NCBI RefSeq assembly: GCF_001294205.1
Contig: NZ_LAQT01000001.1
Location: 62,001 to 126,000, forward strand
Direction: 5' to 3'
DNA length: 64,000 nucleotides
Source of the DNA: Amantichitinum ursilacus
GTDB taxonomy: Bacteria; Pseudomonadota; Gammaproteobacteria; Burkholderiales; Chitinibacteraceae
The position numbers were made by a program, and so were the translations under genes. This document shows, in pieces, positions 42,737 to 50,926 of this stretch. The notes beneath the pieces were generated by a model. It saw nothing but the letters and a program-made list of their open reading frames with translations, did not search any database and was not told where the DNA came from. Position 1 is the stretch's first letter. Each line of letters opens with the position of its first letter.

Positions 42737-43663
42737 TTATTGCGCGTTCTGCTCAGCGTTGTGCGAAAGGCTGTAAACATAGCCAGCCAGCACGTGCACT
42801 TTGGCGTCGCCGAGGAAGTCTTTCCAGGCCGGCATCACGTTGCTGCGGCCGTTGGTGACGGTCTCGATGATGGTGGCTTCATTCTTGCCATACAGCCACA
42901 CACCGCTCGGGTGAGTCAGGTTAGGCGAGCCGATGTCGGTATTGCCGTGGCCTTCGGGGCCATGACAGGCGGCGCATACTTGCTTGAACGTCGATTCACC
43001 ACGGCCCGCACGGTCTGCGTCGTACTTGTTGCCCGAAATCTTGAGCACATAGTTGGCCACATCACGCACTTTTTCTTCACCAAACGCCGCGCCAAACGCA
43101 GGCATCTGACCATGACGACCGCCCGAGATGGTTTGCACGATACGATCCGGCGTGCCGCCATACATCCAGTCATGGTGCACCAGGTTCGGGAAACCCTTGG
43201 CGCCGCGCGCATCCGCACCGTGACACTGCAGGCAGTAGGTCAGGAACAGACGTTTGCCCATGTCACGCGCATCTTTGTCTTGCGCAACCGCTTCGACGGG
43301 CATTTTCAGATACTTGTCGTACAGCGGGCTGTACTTGGCATCGGCCTTGGCCACTTCTTCGCCCAACTGGCTACGGGCGCTCCAGTGTTTCATGTTGCCG
43401 GTCAGCACCAGGCCCGGATACAGCGCCAGATAGGCCACGGCAAACACGATGGTCATGACAAACAGGCCAATCCACCAGCTCGGTAGCGGATTGTTGTATT
43501 CCTGCAGATCACCGTCCCAGACGTGGTCCAGCGTCTTGACCTTTTCGCCCTTGGGTACTTTGACCACCGCCTGGCTTTTAACCAGGAAGGCCAACGCAAC
43601 CAGCGACACCACGACGATTACGGTGATGTAAACGCCCCAGAAACTGCTATAAAAATCACTCAT
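42737..43663 (-). CDS. ccoP: Cytochrome cbb3 oxidase dihaem subunit CcoP
   Basis: A 308-residue subunit III of the cbb3 oxidase. Two N-terminal helices (about residues 9-29 and 62-82) are followed by two periplasmic cytochrome c domains with CLQCH (C144/C147/H148) and CAACH (C230/C233/H234). The axial-ligand methionines are likely in HGQMPAFG and SNVMPAWK. It passes electrons from soluble cytochrome c to CcoO/CcoN. It is the last structural gene, 24 bp after ccoQ, and is followed by a terminator. Confidence 0.96.
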   Translation of the reverse strand: MSDFYSSFWGVYITVIVVVSLVALAFLVKSQAVVKVPKGEKVKTLDHVWDGDLQEYNNPLPSWWIGLFVMTIVFAVAYLALYPGLVLTGNMKHWSARSQLGEEVAKADAKYSPLYDKYLKMPVEAVAQDKDARDMGKRLFLTYCLQCHGADARGAKGFPNLVHHDWMYGGTPDRIVQTISGGRHGQMPAFGAAFGEEKVRDVANYVLKISGNKYDADRAGRGESTFKQVCAACHGPEGHGNTDIGSPNLTHPSGVWLYGKNEATIIETVTNGRSNVMPAWKDFLGDAKVHVLAGYVYSLSHNAEQNAQ

Positions 43664-43687
43664 TTAAGGCTCCGCGCGGTAAACGGC

Positions 43688-43852
43688 TTATTGATGCTCA
43701 GCGTGGGGCAGGTCGTCGTCCAGCAACACGGCCTGGGCGGCTTCGTCCATTTCTGGCTTGGTGCCTTTGCTGAAGGCCCACATGATGATGGCCACAAAGC
43801 ACAGAAAGCCCAGCACCGTGACGCCAATACGCAAGAAATCCTGCCATTCCAT
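43688..43852 (-). CDS. ccoQ: Cytochrome cbb3 oxidase small subunit CcoQ
   Basis: A 54-residue single-helix protein found by translating the gap between ccoO and ccoP. It starts MEWQDFLRIGVTVLGFLC, has one hydrophobic helix (about residues 8-27) and the WAFSKG tail typical of CcoQ, then an acidic, His-containing C-terminus. CcoQ stabilises the cbb3 complex. It starts 5 bp after the ccoO stop, with conserved order. Confidence 0.9.
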   Translation of the reverse strand: MEWQDFLRIGVTVLGFLCFVAIIMWAFSKGTKPEMDEAAQAVLLDDDLPHAEHQ

Positions 43853-43857
43853 TCTGA

Positions 43858-44472
43858 TTACCTCTTGTTTTTCAGTGCCAGACCCAGGCTTTGCAGATAG
43901 GCGATGACCGCTTCACTCTCGGTTTTACCTTCCGCATCCTTGGTTGCCGTTGCGATTTCCGCGTCGGTGTACGGAACACCCACACGACGCAGCGCGCGCA
44001 TCTTGGCCGGCAGGCTTTCCGCATCGACCTTGTTGGCGGCCAGCCACGGGAAGGCCGGCATGATCGACTCAGGCACCACGTCACGCGGGTTGTTCAAGTG
44101 GGCGCGATGCCACTCATCCGAGTAACGACCGCCCACGCGGGCCAGATCCGGGCCGGTACGCTTGGAGCCCCACAGGAAGGGGTGGTCATACACCGACTCA
44201 CCGCCCACCGAGTAGTGGCCATAACGTTCGGTTTCAGCGCGGAACGGACGAATCATTTGCGAGTGGCAGTTGTAGCAACCTTCGCGCAGATAAACGTCAC
44301 GCCCGGCCAGTTGCAGCGCGGTGTAAGGCTTGACGCCTTCAATCGGCTGCGTCACCGACTTGGAGAAGGCCAGCGGCAGGATTTCCACCATCATGGCCAC
44401 GCTGATCACCAATACCGTCAGTACGATGAGCCAGAACACATTCTCTTCGATTAACTTCTGAATCTTGTTCAT
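43858..44472 (-). CDS. ccoO: Cytochrome cbb3 oxidase monohaem subunit CcoO
   Basis: A 204-residue subunit II with one N-terminal membrane anchor (about residues 12-35) and a periplasmic cytochrome c domain. The haem motif is [13 protein letters not shown] (C66/C69/H70), and the distal methionine is likely in [13 protein letters not shown]. The anchor-proximal segment [19 protein letters not shown] is highly conserved. It lies between ccoN (22 bp upstream) and ccoQ. Confidence 0.96.
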   Translation of the reverse strand: MNKIQKLIEENVFWLIVLTVLVISVAMMVEILPLAFSKSVTQPIEGVKPYTALQLAGRDVYLREGCYNCHSQMIRPFRAETERYGHYSVGGESVYDHPFLWGSKRTGPDLARVGGRYSDEWHRAHLNNPRDVVPESIMPAFPWLAANKVDAESLPAKMRALRRVGVPYTDAEIATATKDAEGKTESEAVIAYLQSLGLALKNKR

Positions 44473-44494
44473 TTTTGTTGTTCTCTCTTGAGCA

Positions 44495-45916
44495 TCAGGC
44501 GTGAGCGTGGACGGCCGGGATTGCAGCGTCTACCGGACGGCCAGCAGATGCGGTGCGAATCACGTTGTACAACATCAGCACCATGCCGGAGAGGAACATC
44601 AAGCCACCCAGGAAGCGGATTACGTAGTACGGGTGGGTTGCTTTAACCGCATCAATGAACGCATAGGTCAGCGTGCCATCGGGGTTGACCGCGCGCCACA
44701 TCAGGCCTTCGGTCACACCGGCGATCCACATCGAGGCGATATACAGCACCACGCCCAGCGTTGCGATCCAGAAGTGGGTTTCGATCAGGCGTACCGACCA
44801 CATCTGTTCACGGCCAAACAGGCGCGGGATCAGATAGTAGATGGAGCCGATGGTGATCATGGCCACCCAGCCCAGCGCGCCAGAGTGCACGTGGCCCACG
44901 GTCCAGTCGGTATAGTGCGACAGCGCGTTGACGGTCTTGATGGCCATCATCGGGCCTTCAAACGTCGACATGCCGTAGAACGACAGCGCGGTGATCAGGA
45001 ACTTGAGCACCGGGTCGGTACGCAGCTTATGCCACGCGCCCGACAGCGTCATGATGCCGTTGATCATGCCGCCCCAGCTTGGCGCCAGCAGGATCAGCGA
45101 AAACACCATACCCAGCGACTGGGTCCAGTCAGGCAGGGCGGTGTAGTGCAGATGGTGCGGGCCTGCCCACATATAGGTGAAGATCAGCGCCCAGAAGTGG
45201 ACCACCGACAGGCGATACGAGTAGATCGGGCGACCGGCTTGCTTGGGCACAAAGTAGTACATCATGCCGAGGAAGCCCGCGGTCAGGAAGAAACCTACCG
45301 CGTTGTGGCCGTACCACCATTGCACCATCGCATCGACCGCGCCGGCGTACACCGAGTACGACTTCCACAGGCTGACCGGCACAAACGCGGAGTTAACCAC
45401 GTGCAGCAGGGTCACGGCCAGGATGAAGGCGCCGTAGAACCAGTTGGCCACATAAATATGCTTGACCTTGCGCTTGGCGATCGTGCCAAAGAACACGATG
45501 GCGTAGGCAACCCAGACAATGGCGACCAGGATCTTGATCGGCCATTCCATCTCGGCGTATTCCTTGTTGAAGGTAATACCGAGCGGGTAGGTGACGATCA
45601 CGGAGAGGATAACGACTTGCCAGCCCCAGAACACGAAGGCGGCCAGCTTGTCGCTGAACAGACGCGTGTTACAGGTGCGCTGCACCACGTAGAACGACGT
45701 TGCCATCAGGCCACTGCCGCCGAAGGCGAAAATGACCGCGCTGGTGTGCAATGCGCGCAGACGACCGAAGTGGAAATACGGGCCGAAATTCAATTCAGGC
45801 CACGATAGCTGGGAAGCAATGACGACACCTACCAACATGCCGACGATACCCCACACGACGGTCATGATGGCAAATTGCCGCACCACTTTATAGTTGTATG
45901 TGGTTTGGTTATCCAT
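44495..45916 (-). CDS. ccoN: Cytochrome cbb3 oxidase catalytic subunit CcoN
   Basis: A 473-residue haem-copper oxidase subunit I of C type with about 12 helices. Conserved blocks are [20 protein letters not shown] (low-spin haem His), [20 protein letters not shown] (CuB-site His with the cross-linked Tyr in a later helix), [15 protein letters not shown] (CuB His pair), and [19 protein letters not shown] (haem His ligands). It reduces O2 with high affinity and pumps protons, supporting microaerobic growth. It begins about 190 bp downstream of a perfect FNR/Anr site. Confidence 0.96.
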   Translation of the reverse strand: MDNQTTYNYKVVRQFAIMTVVWGIVGMLVGVVIASQLSWPELNFGPYFHFGRLRALHTSAVIFAFGGSGLMATSFYVVQRTCNTRLFSDKLAAFVFWGWQVVILSVIVTYPLGITFNKEYAEMEWPIKILVAIVWVAYAIVFFGTIAKRKVKHIYVANWFYGAFILAVTLLHVVNSAFVPVSLWKSYSVYAGAVDAMVQWWYGHNAVGFFLTAGFLGMMYYFVPKQAGRPIYSYRLSVVHFWALIFTYMWAGPHHLHYTALPDWTQSLGMVFSLILLAPSWGGMINGIMTLSGAWHKLRTDPVLKFLITALSFYGMSTFEGPMMAIKTVNALSHYTDWTVGHVHSGALGWVAMITIGSIYYLIPRLFGREQMWSVRLIETHFWIATLGVVLYIASMWIAGVTEGLMWRAVNPDGTLTYAFIDAVKATHPYYVIRFLGGLMFLSGMVLMLYNVIRTASAGRPVDAAIPAVHAHA

Positions 45917-46096
45917 AAAACGCTCCGAAAGTACTCCAAACGGCTAAATAAAACTGGCTAATACTGGCTAAAAATGCCTGGCGGCAAGATGCCCGGTGCC
46001 CGCCGGGACAAATCCTGACCAAATGCGTGGCATGCGTGTTGCTTATATTTTAGTTTGGGCTGGCCGGCAATGTGCCGTGCTGGCAGAGGTACGACA

Positions 46097-46110
46097 TTGA
46101 TCCAGATCAA
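46097..46110. promoter_or_regulatory. FNR/Anr box, TTGATCCAGATCAA
   Basis: A perfect match to the TTGAT-N4-ATCAA consensus of oxygen-sensing Fnr/Anr/FixK proteins, between the ccoS stop and the ccoN start. A TAAAAT element on the minus strand at 46047-46052 could be the -10. The box would then be centred near -63, close to class I activator positions, pointing to induction of ccoNOQP at low oxygen. Confidence 0.85.
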
Positions 46111-46154
46111 GTCGTCCGGGTGATCGGCGGCTATTTTAGCGCGCTGTCCTATAT

Positions 46155-46349
46155 TCAGTCAGTTGTTTTTTGCTTGCCCGCCTCAATTTGCTGCGCTGCC
46201 GCAGCGACCGAGTCATCGTCTTGCAGGATACGGTGGGCCGGCCCTTCCAGGTCATCGAACTGCCCGCTGCGCATGCACCACCAGAAGATCAGGCCGATTA
46301 AAAACACCAGCACAACCGACAGCGGAATCAGGATATACAGACTTTCCAT
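46155..46349 (-). CDS. ccoS: Cytochrome cbb3 assembly protein CcoS
   Basis: A 64-residue single-helix protein. MESLYILIPLSVVLVFLIGL is the membrane segment, followed by IFWWCMRSGQFDDLEGPAHR, the exact CcoS signature. CcoS is needed to insert haem and copper into CcoN. Its ATG at 46349 overlaps the ccoI TGA by one base (TGATG), so they are coupled; a GTG one codon earlier is possible. The tail is acidic and Gln/Ala-rich. Confidence 0.92.
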   Translation of the reverse strand: MESLYILIPLSVVLVFLIGLIFWWCMRSGQFDDLEGPAHRILQDDDSVAAAAQQIEAGKQKTTD

Positions 46350-48844
46350 CACTTCACTCCGGGCGTGTGCCCGTTCTTGCGACTGCCCGCCAGGCGCAAT
46401 GCGTTACCCACCACCAGCAGCGAGCTACATGCCATTCCCAGACTGGCCAGCCAGGGCGTTACCCATCCTGTCATCGCCAGAGGCAGCGCCACCACGTTAT
46501 AACCCAGCGCCCACCACAGATTTTGCCGGATCACGGTACGGGTCTGGCGCGCCAGACCGATCGCATACGGAATATGTGCCAGCTGGCAGTCATACAGCAC
46601 CGCATCACCCACGGTTTGCGCCACATCGACGCCGCTGCCCATCACGATGGACGCATCAGATAACGCCAGTACCGGCGCATCGTTGACACCATCACCCACC
46701 ATCAATACGCGCTTGCCAGTGCTTTGCAGCTGGCGGATGGCCGCCAGCTTGCCTTCCGGCGTGGCCTGCGCCTGGGCGTGCGCGATGCCGAGTTGCTGCG
46801 CTAGCGCATGCACGGGGCTGGGATGGTCGCCGCTTAACAGGTGCGTGGTCAGGCCGCGTTGTTGCAACGCCGCGACGGTACTGGCGGCGTCGGCGCGCGC
46901 AGTGTCGGCCAGATCGAAGCGTGCGATGCCGCCGGGGCCCGCCAACCACACCGGCGTGCCAACCACGGCGGGGGCGTCGCCGGGCAAAGTCAGGCCGCTG
47001 GTTTGCGCCACAAAATCGGCGTGCCCCAGCGCCCACATCTGACCTTCTACGATGCCGGTCAGGCCACCGCCAGGATGGTTGCTGACCTCGTGGGCGGCCG
47101 GGATTGCCACGTCGGGGAGGTGGGCGAAGGCATGCGCCAATGGATGGCTGGAGTGGGCTTCCAGTGCGGCGGCAACGCGCAGCAACATTGCGGCATCGCC
47201 GCGCCAATGGTGTTGGCTGACCAGATGTGGCTGGCCGTGGGTGAGGGTACCGGTCTTGTCGAATACCACATCGGTAATCTGTGCCAGCGCATCCAGCGTA
47301 TGGCCGCGTGCAATCAGCATGCCACGGCGAGCGAGCTGCCCCGTCGCCGCCGTCAAAGCCGCCGGAGTGGCCAGTGATAATGCGCACGGGCACGAGATCA
47401 CCAGCACGGCAATCGTGATCGGCAGCGCGTGTTGCGGATTGTGGCCATGCCAGTACCACCAGGTGCCCGCGGCCACCAACAGCAGCGCCGCCACAAACGC
47501 CCCGGCCACGCGATCCGCCAGCAGCGCGACACGCGGCTTTTCCGCCAGCGCCCGATCGAGTAACCGCACAATGCCGGACAGCCGCGTGCTCTGGCCGACA
47601 CGCGTCGCGCTGATCTGCAACGGTGAGCCGTGATTGATGGTGCCTGCAGTGACCGCATCACCGGGGCGCTTGGCCAGCGGCAGGCTCTCGCCGGTGAGCA
47701 GCGCCTCATCCACTTCGCTATCACCATGAAGGATTTCGCCGTCGACCGGGATGGTTTCGCCGGCCTTGACCAGCACCCGATCACCCATTTGCAGATGGAT
47801 AACGGCGACTTCTTCGGTGCTCTGATCGGGTAATAAGCGATGGGCAAACGCCGGTAGCAAGCCCGCCAGTTGCTCCAGTGCGGCACCAGCGCGGCGGCGG
47901 GCGCGTTCTTCCAGATAGCGGCCTGACAGCAGCAGAAACACAAACATCGACACCGAATCGAAATACACCTCGCGCTGGCCATGCAGCAGGCTGAGCGTGC
48001 TGGCGACAAACGCCGACAGCACGCCGATGCTGACCGGTAAATCCATGCCCGCGCGGCCACGCTTGAGGTCGCGCCAGCTTGATATGTAAAACGGCCAGCT
48101 GGCCCACGTGGCGACTGGCAAGGTCATCAAGAAGGTGGCCCAGTTGAGCAGGCTCATCCATTGCGGGGCGATGTCGCGCGCGTCGGACAGGTACACCGGG
48201 ACGGTGAACATCATCACCTGCATCATCGACAGGCCGGCCACCCACAAGCGCAGTAGCGCGGTCTTGCGCGATTTTTCGCTGGCCGCTTCCTGGCGCGCAC
48301 GGTCATACGGTTGTGCACGATAACCAATGGCGGTAATGGCCTGCAGGATGCTGGAAAGCTGGGTGGCGCGCTCATCCCAACGCACGCGGGCACGGTGGGT
48401 GGTGTAGTTGATGGAGACGCCCAGTACCCCTGGGACTTTGCTGATCTGGCGTTCATTCAGCCAGATACAGGCGGAGCAGGTGATGCCTTCGATCAGCAGT
48501 GCGGCTTCACGCTCGTCGCTGCCGGCGCTGGAGACGAAGCCTTGTTGCAGCGCCGGATCATCGTACAGGCGCAGGCGGGCGAGTAGCTCGTCCGGCAACG
48601 GTGCGGCGCGGTCGGCGGGGCGTTCGCGTTGTTCGTAGTAGTCGCCGAGGCCGGCGTCGATGATGCTTTGGGCGACGGCCTGGCAGCCGGCGCAGCAGGC
48701 GGGCTGATGGGTTTCGCGGTAGCGGATGGTCAGGTTGAGGTTGGCGGGTACGGGTTCATTGCAGTGGAAGCATGCGGCCTCGACGGCCTCGGCGGGTGGG
48801 GAGGCTTGGGGTGGCGATGTGTTGATGGTGGTTGTTGCGTTCAC
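46349..48844 (-). CDS. ccoI: Copper-translocating P1B ATPase CcoI
   Basis: An 831-residue heavy-metal P-type ATPase that exports Cu(I) to the periplasm for cbb3 oxidase assembly. The N-terminus has Cys-rich metal sites (ACFHCNEPV and PACCAGCQAV), then an HMA domain with GITCSACIW near residue 120. The membrane metal site is SCPCALSL near residue 485, the phosphorylation site DKTGTLTHG near residue 528, and the hinge GDGVNDAPVLALSDAS. The gene begins with GTG. The unusual N-terminal zinc-ribbon-like extension is typical of CcoI/FixI and separates it from CopA. ccoI-ccoS form one unit upstream of ccoN. Confidence 0.94.
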   Translation of the reverse strand: MNATTTINTSPPQASPPAEAVEAACFHCNEPVPANLNLTIRYRETHQPACCAGCQAVAQSIIDAGLGDYYEQRERPADRAAPLPDELLARLRLYDDPALQQGFVSSAGSDEREAALLIEGITCSACIWLNERQISKVPGVLGVSINYTTHRARVRWDERATQLSSILQAITAIGYRAQPYDRARQEAASEKSRKTALLRLWVAGLSMMQVMMFTVPVYLSDARDIAPQWMSLLNWATFLMTLPVATWASWPFYISSWRDLKRGRAGMDLPVSIGVLSAFVASTLSLLHGQREVYFDSVSMFVFLLLSGRYLEERARRRAGAALEQLAGLLPAFAHRLLPDQSTEEVAVIHLQMGDRVLVKAGETIPVDGEILHGDSEVDEALLTGESLPLAKRPGDAVTAGTINHGSPLQISATRVGQSTRLSGIVRLLDRALAEKPRVALLADRVAGAFVAALLLVAAGTWWYWHGHNPQHALPITIAVLVISCPCALSLATPAALTAATGQLARRGMLIARGHTLDALAQITDVVFDKTGTLTHGQPHLVSQHHWRGDAAMLLRVAAALEAHSSHPLAHAFAHLPDVAIPAAHEVSNHPGGGLTGIVEGQMWALGHADFVAQTSGLTLPGDAPAVVGTPVWLAGPGGIARFDLADTARADAASTVAALQQRGLTTHLLSGDHPSPVHALAQQLGIAHAQAQATPEGKLAAIRQLQSTGKRVLMVGDGVNDAPVLALSDASIVMGSGVDVAQTVGDAVLYDCQLAHIPYAIGLARQTRTVIRQNLWWALGYNVVALPLAMTGWVTPWLASLGMACSSLLVVGNALRLAGSRKNGHTPGVK

Positions 48845-48890
48845 AGCTTTGAACCCTGGCTGCTGGCGTGGCGGCGATTAAACGCTGGAG

Positions 48891-48956
48891 CCTGCGGCGC
48901 ATGTTTTGATGTTCGGCAGGTGCTACTAATCGCTTTGCCTGCGGCGCATGTTTGGA
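48891..48956. repeat. Two direct copies of a GCCTGCGGCGCATGTTT motif
   Basis: The 17-mer occurs at 48891-48907 and again at 48938-48954, spaced 47 bp apart. The intervening sequence is not otherwise repetitive. It may be the remains of a small duplication. Confidence 0.5.
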
Positions 48957-49000
48957 TACCCGGGGGTGCCCGGGAGCACGTCGGTTTTCAGTAAAGACTT

Positions 49001-49050
49001 ATCGTGCAACTTTGCTTCGCCAAAGAAAAGATAACCAAAAGAAAGGCGAC
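49001..49050 (+). repeat. Probable common intergenic repeat (AAGAAAAG...ACCAAAAGAAAGGCGACC type)
   Basis: The stretch has TTTGCTTCGCCAAAGAAAAG, then ATAACCAAAAGAAAGGCGAC. I recall very similar strings recurring in intergenic regions of many Beta- and Gammaproteobacteria, often mis-annotated as small hypothetical proteins. Only one copy is present in this window, so repeat status rests on memory. Confidence 0.4.
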
Positions 49051-49363
49051 CTCACTCGGGCTCCGCCACTCGCCAGGGGCCCGTAGGTCAAAAGCCGAAA
49101 CGGACCGTCTGTTACTTCCATTTATCAGCTGCCGCTCCGCGGAACTTCGGTCGGACGGAGCCCGAACCGCCGGTCTCCTTCCCCTCCCTCGACAGGCAAT
49201 GTCCGCTGTCGGACTGGCGTGCTGCCTCGTTGCTACGCAACATCGGGTGGGCGTGGATGCGATGGGTGACGGTGAACTTCGGTACCGCCCGCTTAACGCG
49301 CCCATCCCGCACCGCCACCGCCATCTAACTTGTCACCGCTCCCGCCAAGAACCGCCAACCTCT

Positions 49364-49423
49364 CATACGGTGGGTCAAGACCCACCACCCAAAGCCGCCG
49401 ACAAGAACGCAAGCGCTGGCTTT
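49364..49423. repeat. Dispersed palindromic repeat, copy C (right end missing)
   Basis: Left arm CATACGGTGGGTCAAGACCC+ACC, then ACCCAAAGCC, a central AAGAACGC shared with copy D, and the inner GGCTTT. The terminal right arm present in copies B and D is absent. Confidence 0.8.
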
Positions 49424-49520
49424 CGATCAGACGCCGCGACCTGACCGGAATGTGCGTTGCCCCAAAACAACCGGGTAGCGCATCCGACGGGCATGGGCTG
49501 CGGCAGCCTTGCTTGTCTAC

Positions 49521-50450
49521 TTATGCCAAGCCTTTGGGTAGCGAAAACACCACGTTCTCTTCCAGCCCGTCCATCGGCGCGACTGACTCCGCGCCAAATT
49601 CCTTGATTCGTTCCACGACGCGTTGCACCAGAATTTCCGGCGCTGACGCGCCTGCGGTCAGGCCGACGCGGACTTTGCCGCCAAACCATTCCTGTTTCAG
49701 TTCGCTGGCGTTGTCGACCATATACGCCGCAATCCCCAGCGTTGCGCCCACTTCGCGCAAGCGGTTGGAGTTGGAGCTGTTGGGCGAGCCCACCACGATC
49801 AGCACATCCACGTCGCGCGCCAGTTGTTTGACGGCGTCCTGGCGGTTTTGCGTGGCGTAACAAATGTCGTCCTTTTTCGGGCCGACAATGTTCGGGAATT
49901 TGGCGCGCAATGCGTTGATAACCGATTGGGCATCGTCCACCGACAGGGTGGTTTGCGTTACGTAGGCCAGTTGGTCCGGCCGCGTTACGGTCAGCGCCAG
50001 CACGTCGGTTTCGTCTTCCACCAGATACATGCCATCGCCTTCGGCCTGGCCCATGGTGCCTTCGACTTCCGGGTGGCCTTTGTGGCCGATCATCACGATC
50101 TGGTAGCCCTGTTCGCGCAGGCGTTTCACTTCCAGGTGCACCTTGGTGACCAGCGGACAGGTGGCGTCATACACGCTCAGCCCGCGTGCTTCAGCTTCGC
50201 GCCGCACCGCTTGCGATACGCCGTGTGCGCTAAAGATGACCGTATTGCCCGCCGGCACTTCGTCCAGTTCTTCGACGAAAATTGCGCCTTTCTGCTTCAG
50301 GTCTTCGATCACGTATTTGTTGTGCACCACCTCGTGCCGCACGTAGATCGGTGCGCCGAATTTTTCCAGCGCGCGCTCCACGATCGCAATCGCGCGGTCG
50401 ACACCCGCGCAAAAGCCGCGTGGGTTGGCAAGGATGATCTGCATGGTCAT
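49521..50450 (-). CDS. ispH: 4-hydroxy-3-methylbut-2-enyl diphosphate reductase
   Basis: A 309-residue iron-sulphur enzyme, the last step of the MEP pathway, producing IPP and DMAPP. The cluster cysteines are in [15 protein letters not shown] (C near residue 15), [12 protein letters not shown] (near residue 99) and [16 protein letters not shown] / ASAPEILVQ further on. [10 protein letters not shown] and FSAHGVSQ carry the conserved His. It overlaps the lspA stop by 4 nt and ends the ribF-ileS-lspA-ispH series. An in-frame ATG two codons later is equally possible. Confidence 0.95.
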   Translation of the reverse strand: MTMQIILANPRGFCAGVDRAIAIVERALEKFGAPIYVRHEVVHNKYVIEDLKQKGAIFVEELDEVPAGNTVIFSAHGVSQAVRREAEARGLSVYDATCPLVTKVHLEVKRLREQGYQIVMIGHKGHPEVEGTMGQAEGDGMYLVEDETDVLALTVTRPDQLAYVTQTTLSVDDAQSVINALRAKFPNIVGPKKDDICYATQNRQDAVKQLARDVDVLIVVGSPNSSNSNRLREVGATLGIAAYMVDNASELKQEWFGGKVRVGLTAGASAPEILVQRVVERIKEFGAESVAPMDGLEENVVFSLPKGLA

Positions 50451-50926
50451 TGAGTCTTTTCTCGCGAGGGGTGCGGGCGCAGCATCGAATCAAGGATGAG
50501 CAGCCCTGCACCGATACAAATGGCCGAATCAGCCACATTAAACGCCGGAAAGTACGAACTGTTCCAGTAAACCAGAATGAAATCAATTACATGGCCATAG
50601 GCCACGCGATCAATCACATTGCCCAGCGCGCCGCCCAGGATCAGCCCCAGCGCCGCGGCAAAGCGCGGCTGCTGGTGGTGTTTGCGCAGCAGGCTGATGA
50701 TGACCACGGCCACCACTAAGGCCAGCACGGTAAAGAAGTGCCGCTGCCAGCCGCCCGCATTGGCCAGAAACGAAAACGCCGCGCCCATGTTGTAGACCAG
50801 CGTCAGGCTAAAGCAGCCCGGAATGATCGGCACCAGTTGGCCATAGCTGAGGTGCGACGCAATCGACAGCTTGGCCGCCTGGTCCAGAATGATGACCAAC
50901 ACGGCCAGTGCAAGCCACTTAAGCAT
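50447..50926 (-). CDS. lspA: Lipoprotein signal peptidase
   Basis: A 159-residue aspartic membrane protease with four helices that removes the signal peptides of diacylglyceryl-modified prolipoproteins. The catalytic aspartates are in [17 protein letters not shown] near residue 113 and [11 protein letters not shown] near residue 138; [19 protein letters not shown] is a further LspA block. The ATG at 50926 overlaps the ileS stop by 8 nt, so the two are coupled; the long upstream extension in this frame is ileS sequence in another phase. NlpD and other lipoproteins are its likely substrates. Confidence 0.95.
   Translation of the reverse strand: MLKWLALAVLVIILDQAAKLSIASHLSYGQLVPIIPGCFSLTLVYNMGAAFSFLANAGGWQRHFFTVLALVVAVVIISLLRKHHQQPRFAAALGLILGGALGNVIDRVAYGHVIDFILVYWNSSYFPAFNVADSAICIGAGLLILDSMLRPHPSREKTQ

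Larger units (their letters stand above)
48845..49520. other. Gene-free stretch (676 bp) of apparently decayed sequence
   Basis: No convincing gene is present between ccoI and ispH (both minus strand). A plus-strand open frame of 146 codons runs through it, but it is Arg/Ser/Ala-rich and lacks family signals. Within it are a sequence of the type ACTTTGCTTCGCCAAAGAAA (near 49008), a partial palindromic repeat (copy C), and a tandem-like echo of GCCTGCGGCGCATGTTT at about 48891 and 48939. The ccoI promoter should lie at its left end; none was recognised. Confidence 0.65.

Noticed and set aside
44501-45808. 435-codon plus-strand open frame opposite ccoN
   Set aside because: Fully antisense to a clear haem-copper oxidase gene, with Arg/His/Gln-rich nonsense composition.
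49004-49444. 146-codon plus-strand frame as a hypothetical gene
   Set aside because: Composition and a resemblance to recurrent intergenic sequence suggest a repeat or decayed region; it also runs through palindromic repeat copy C.
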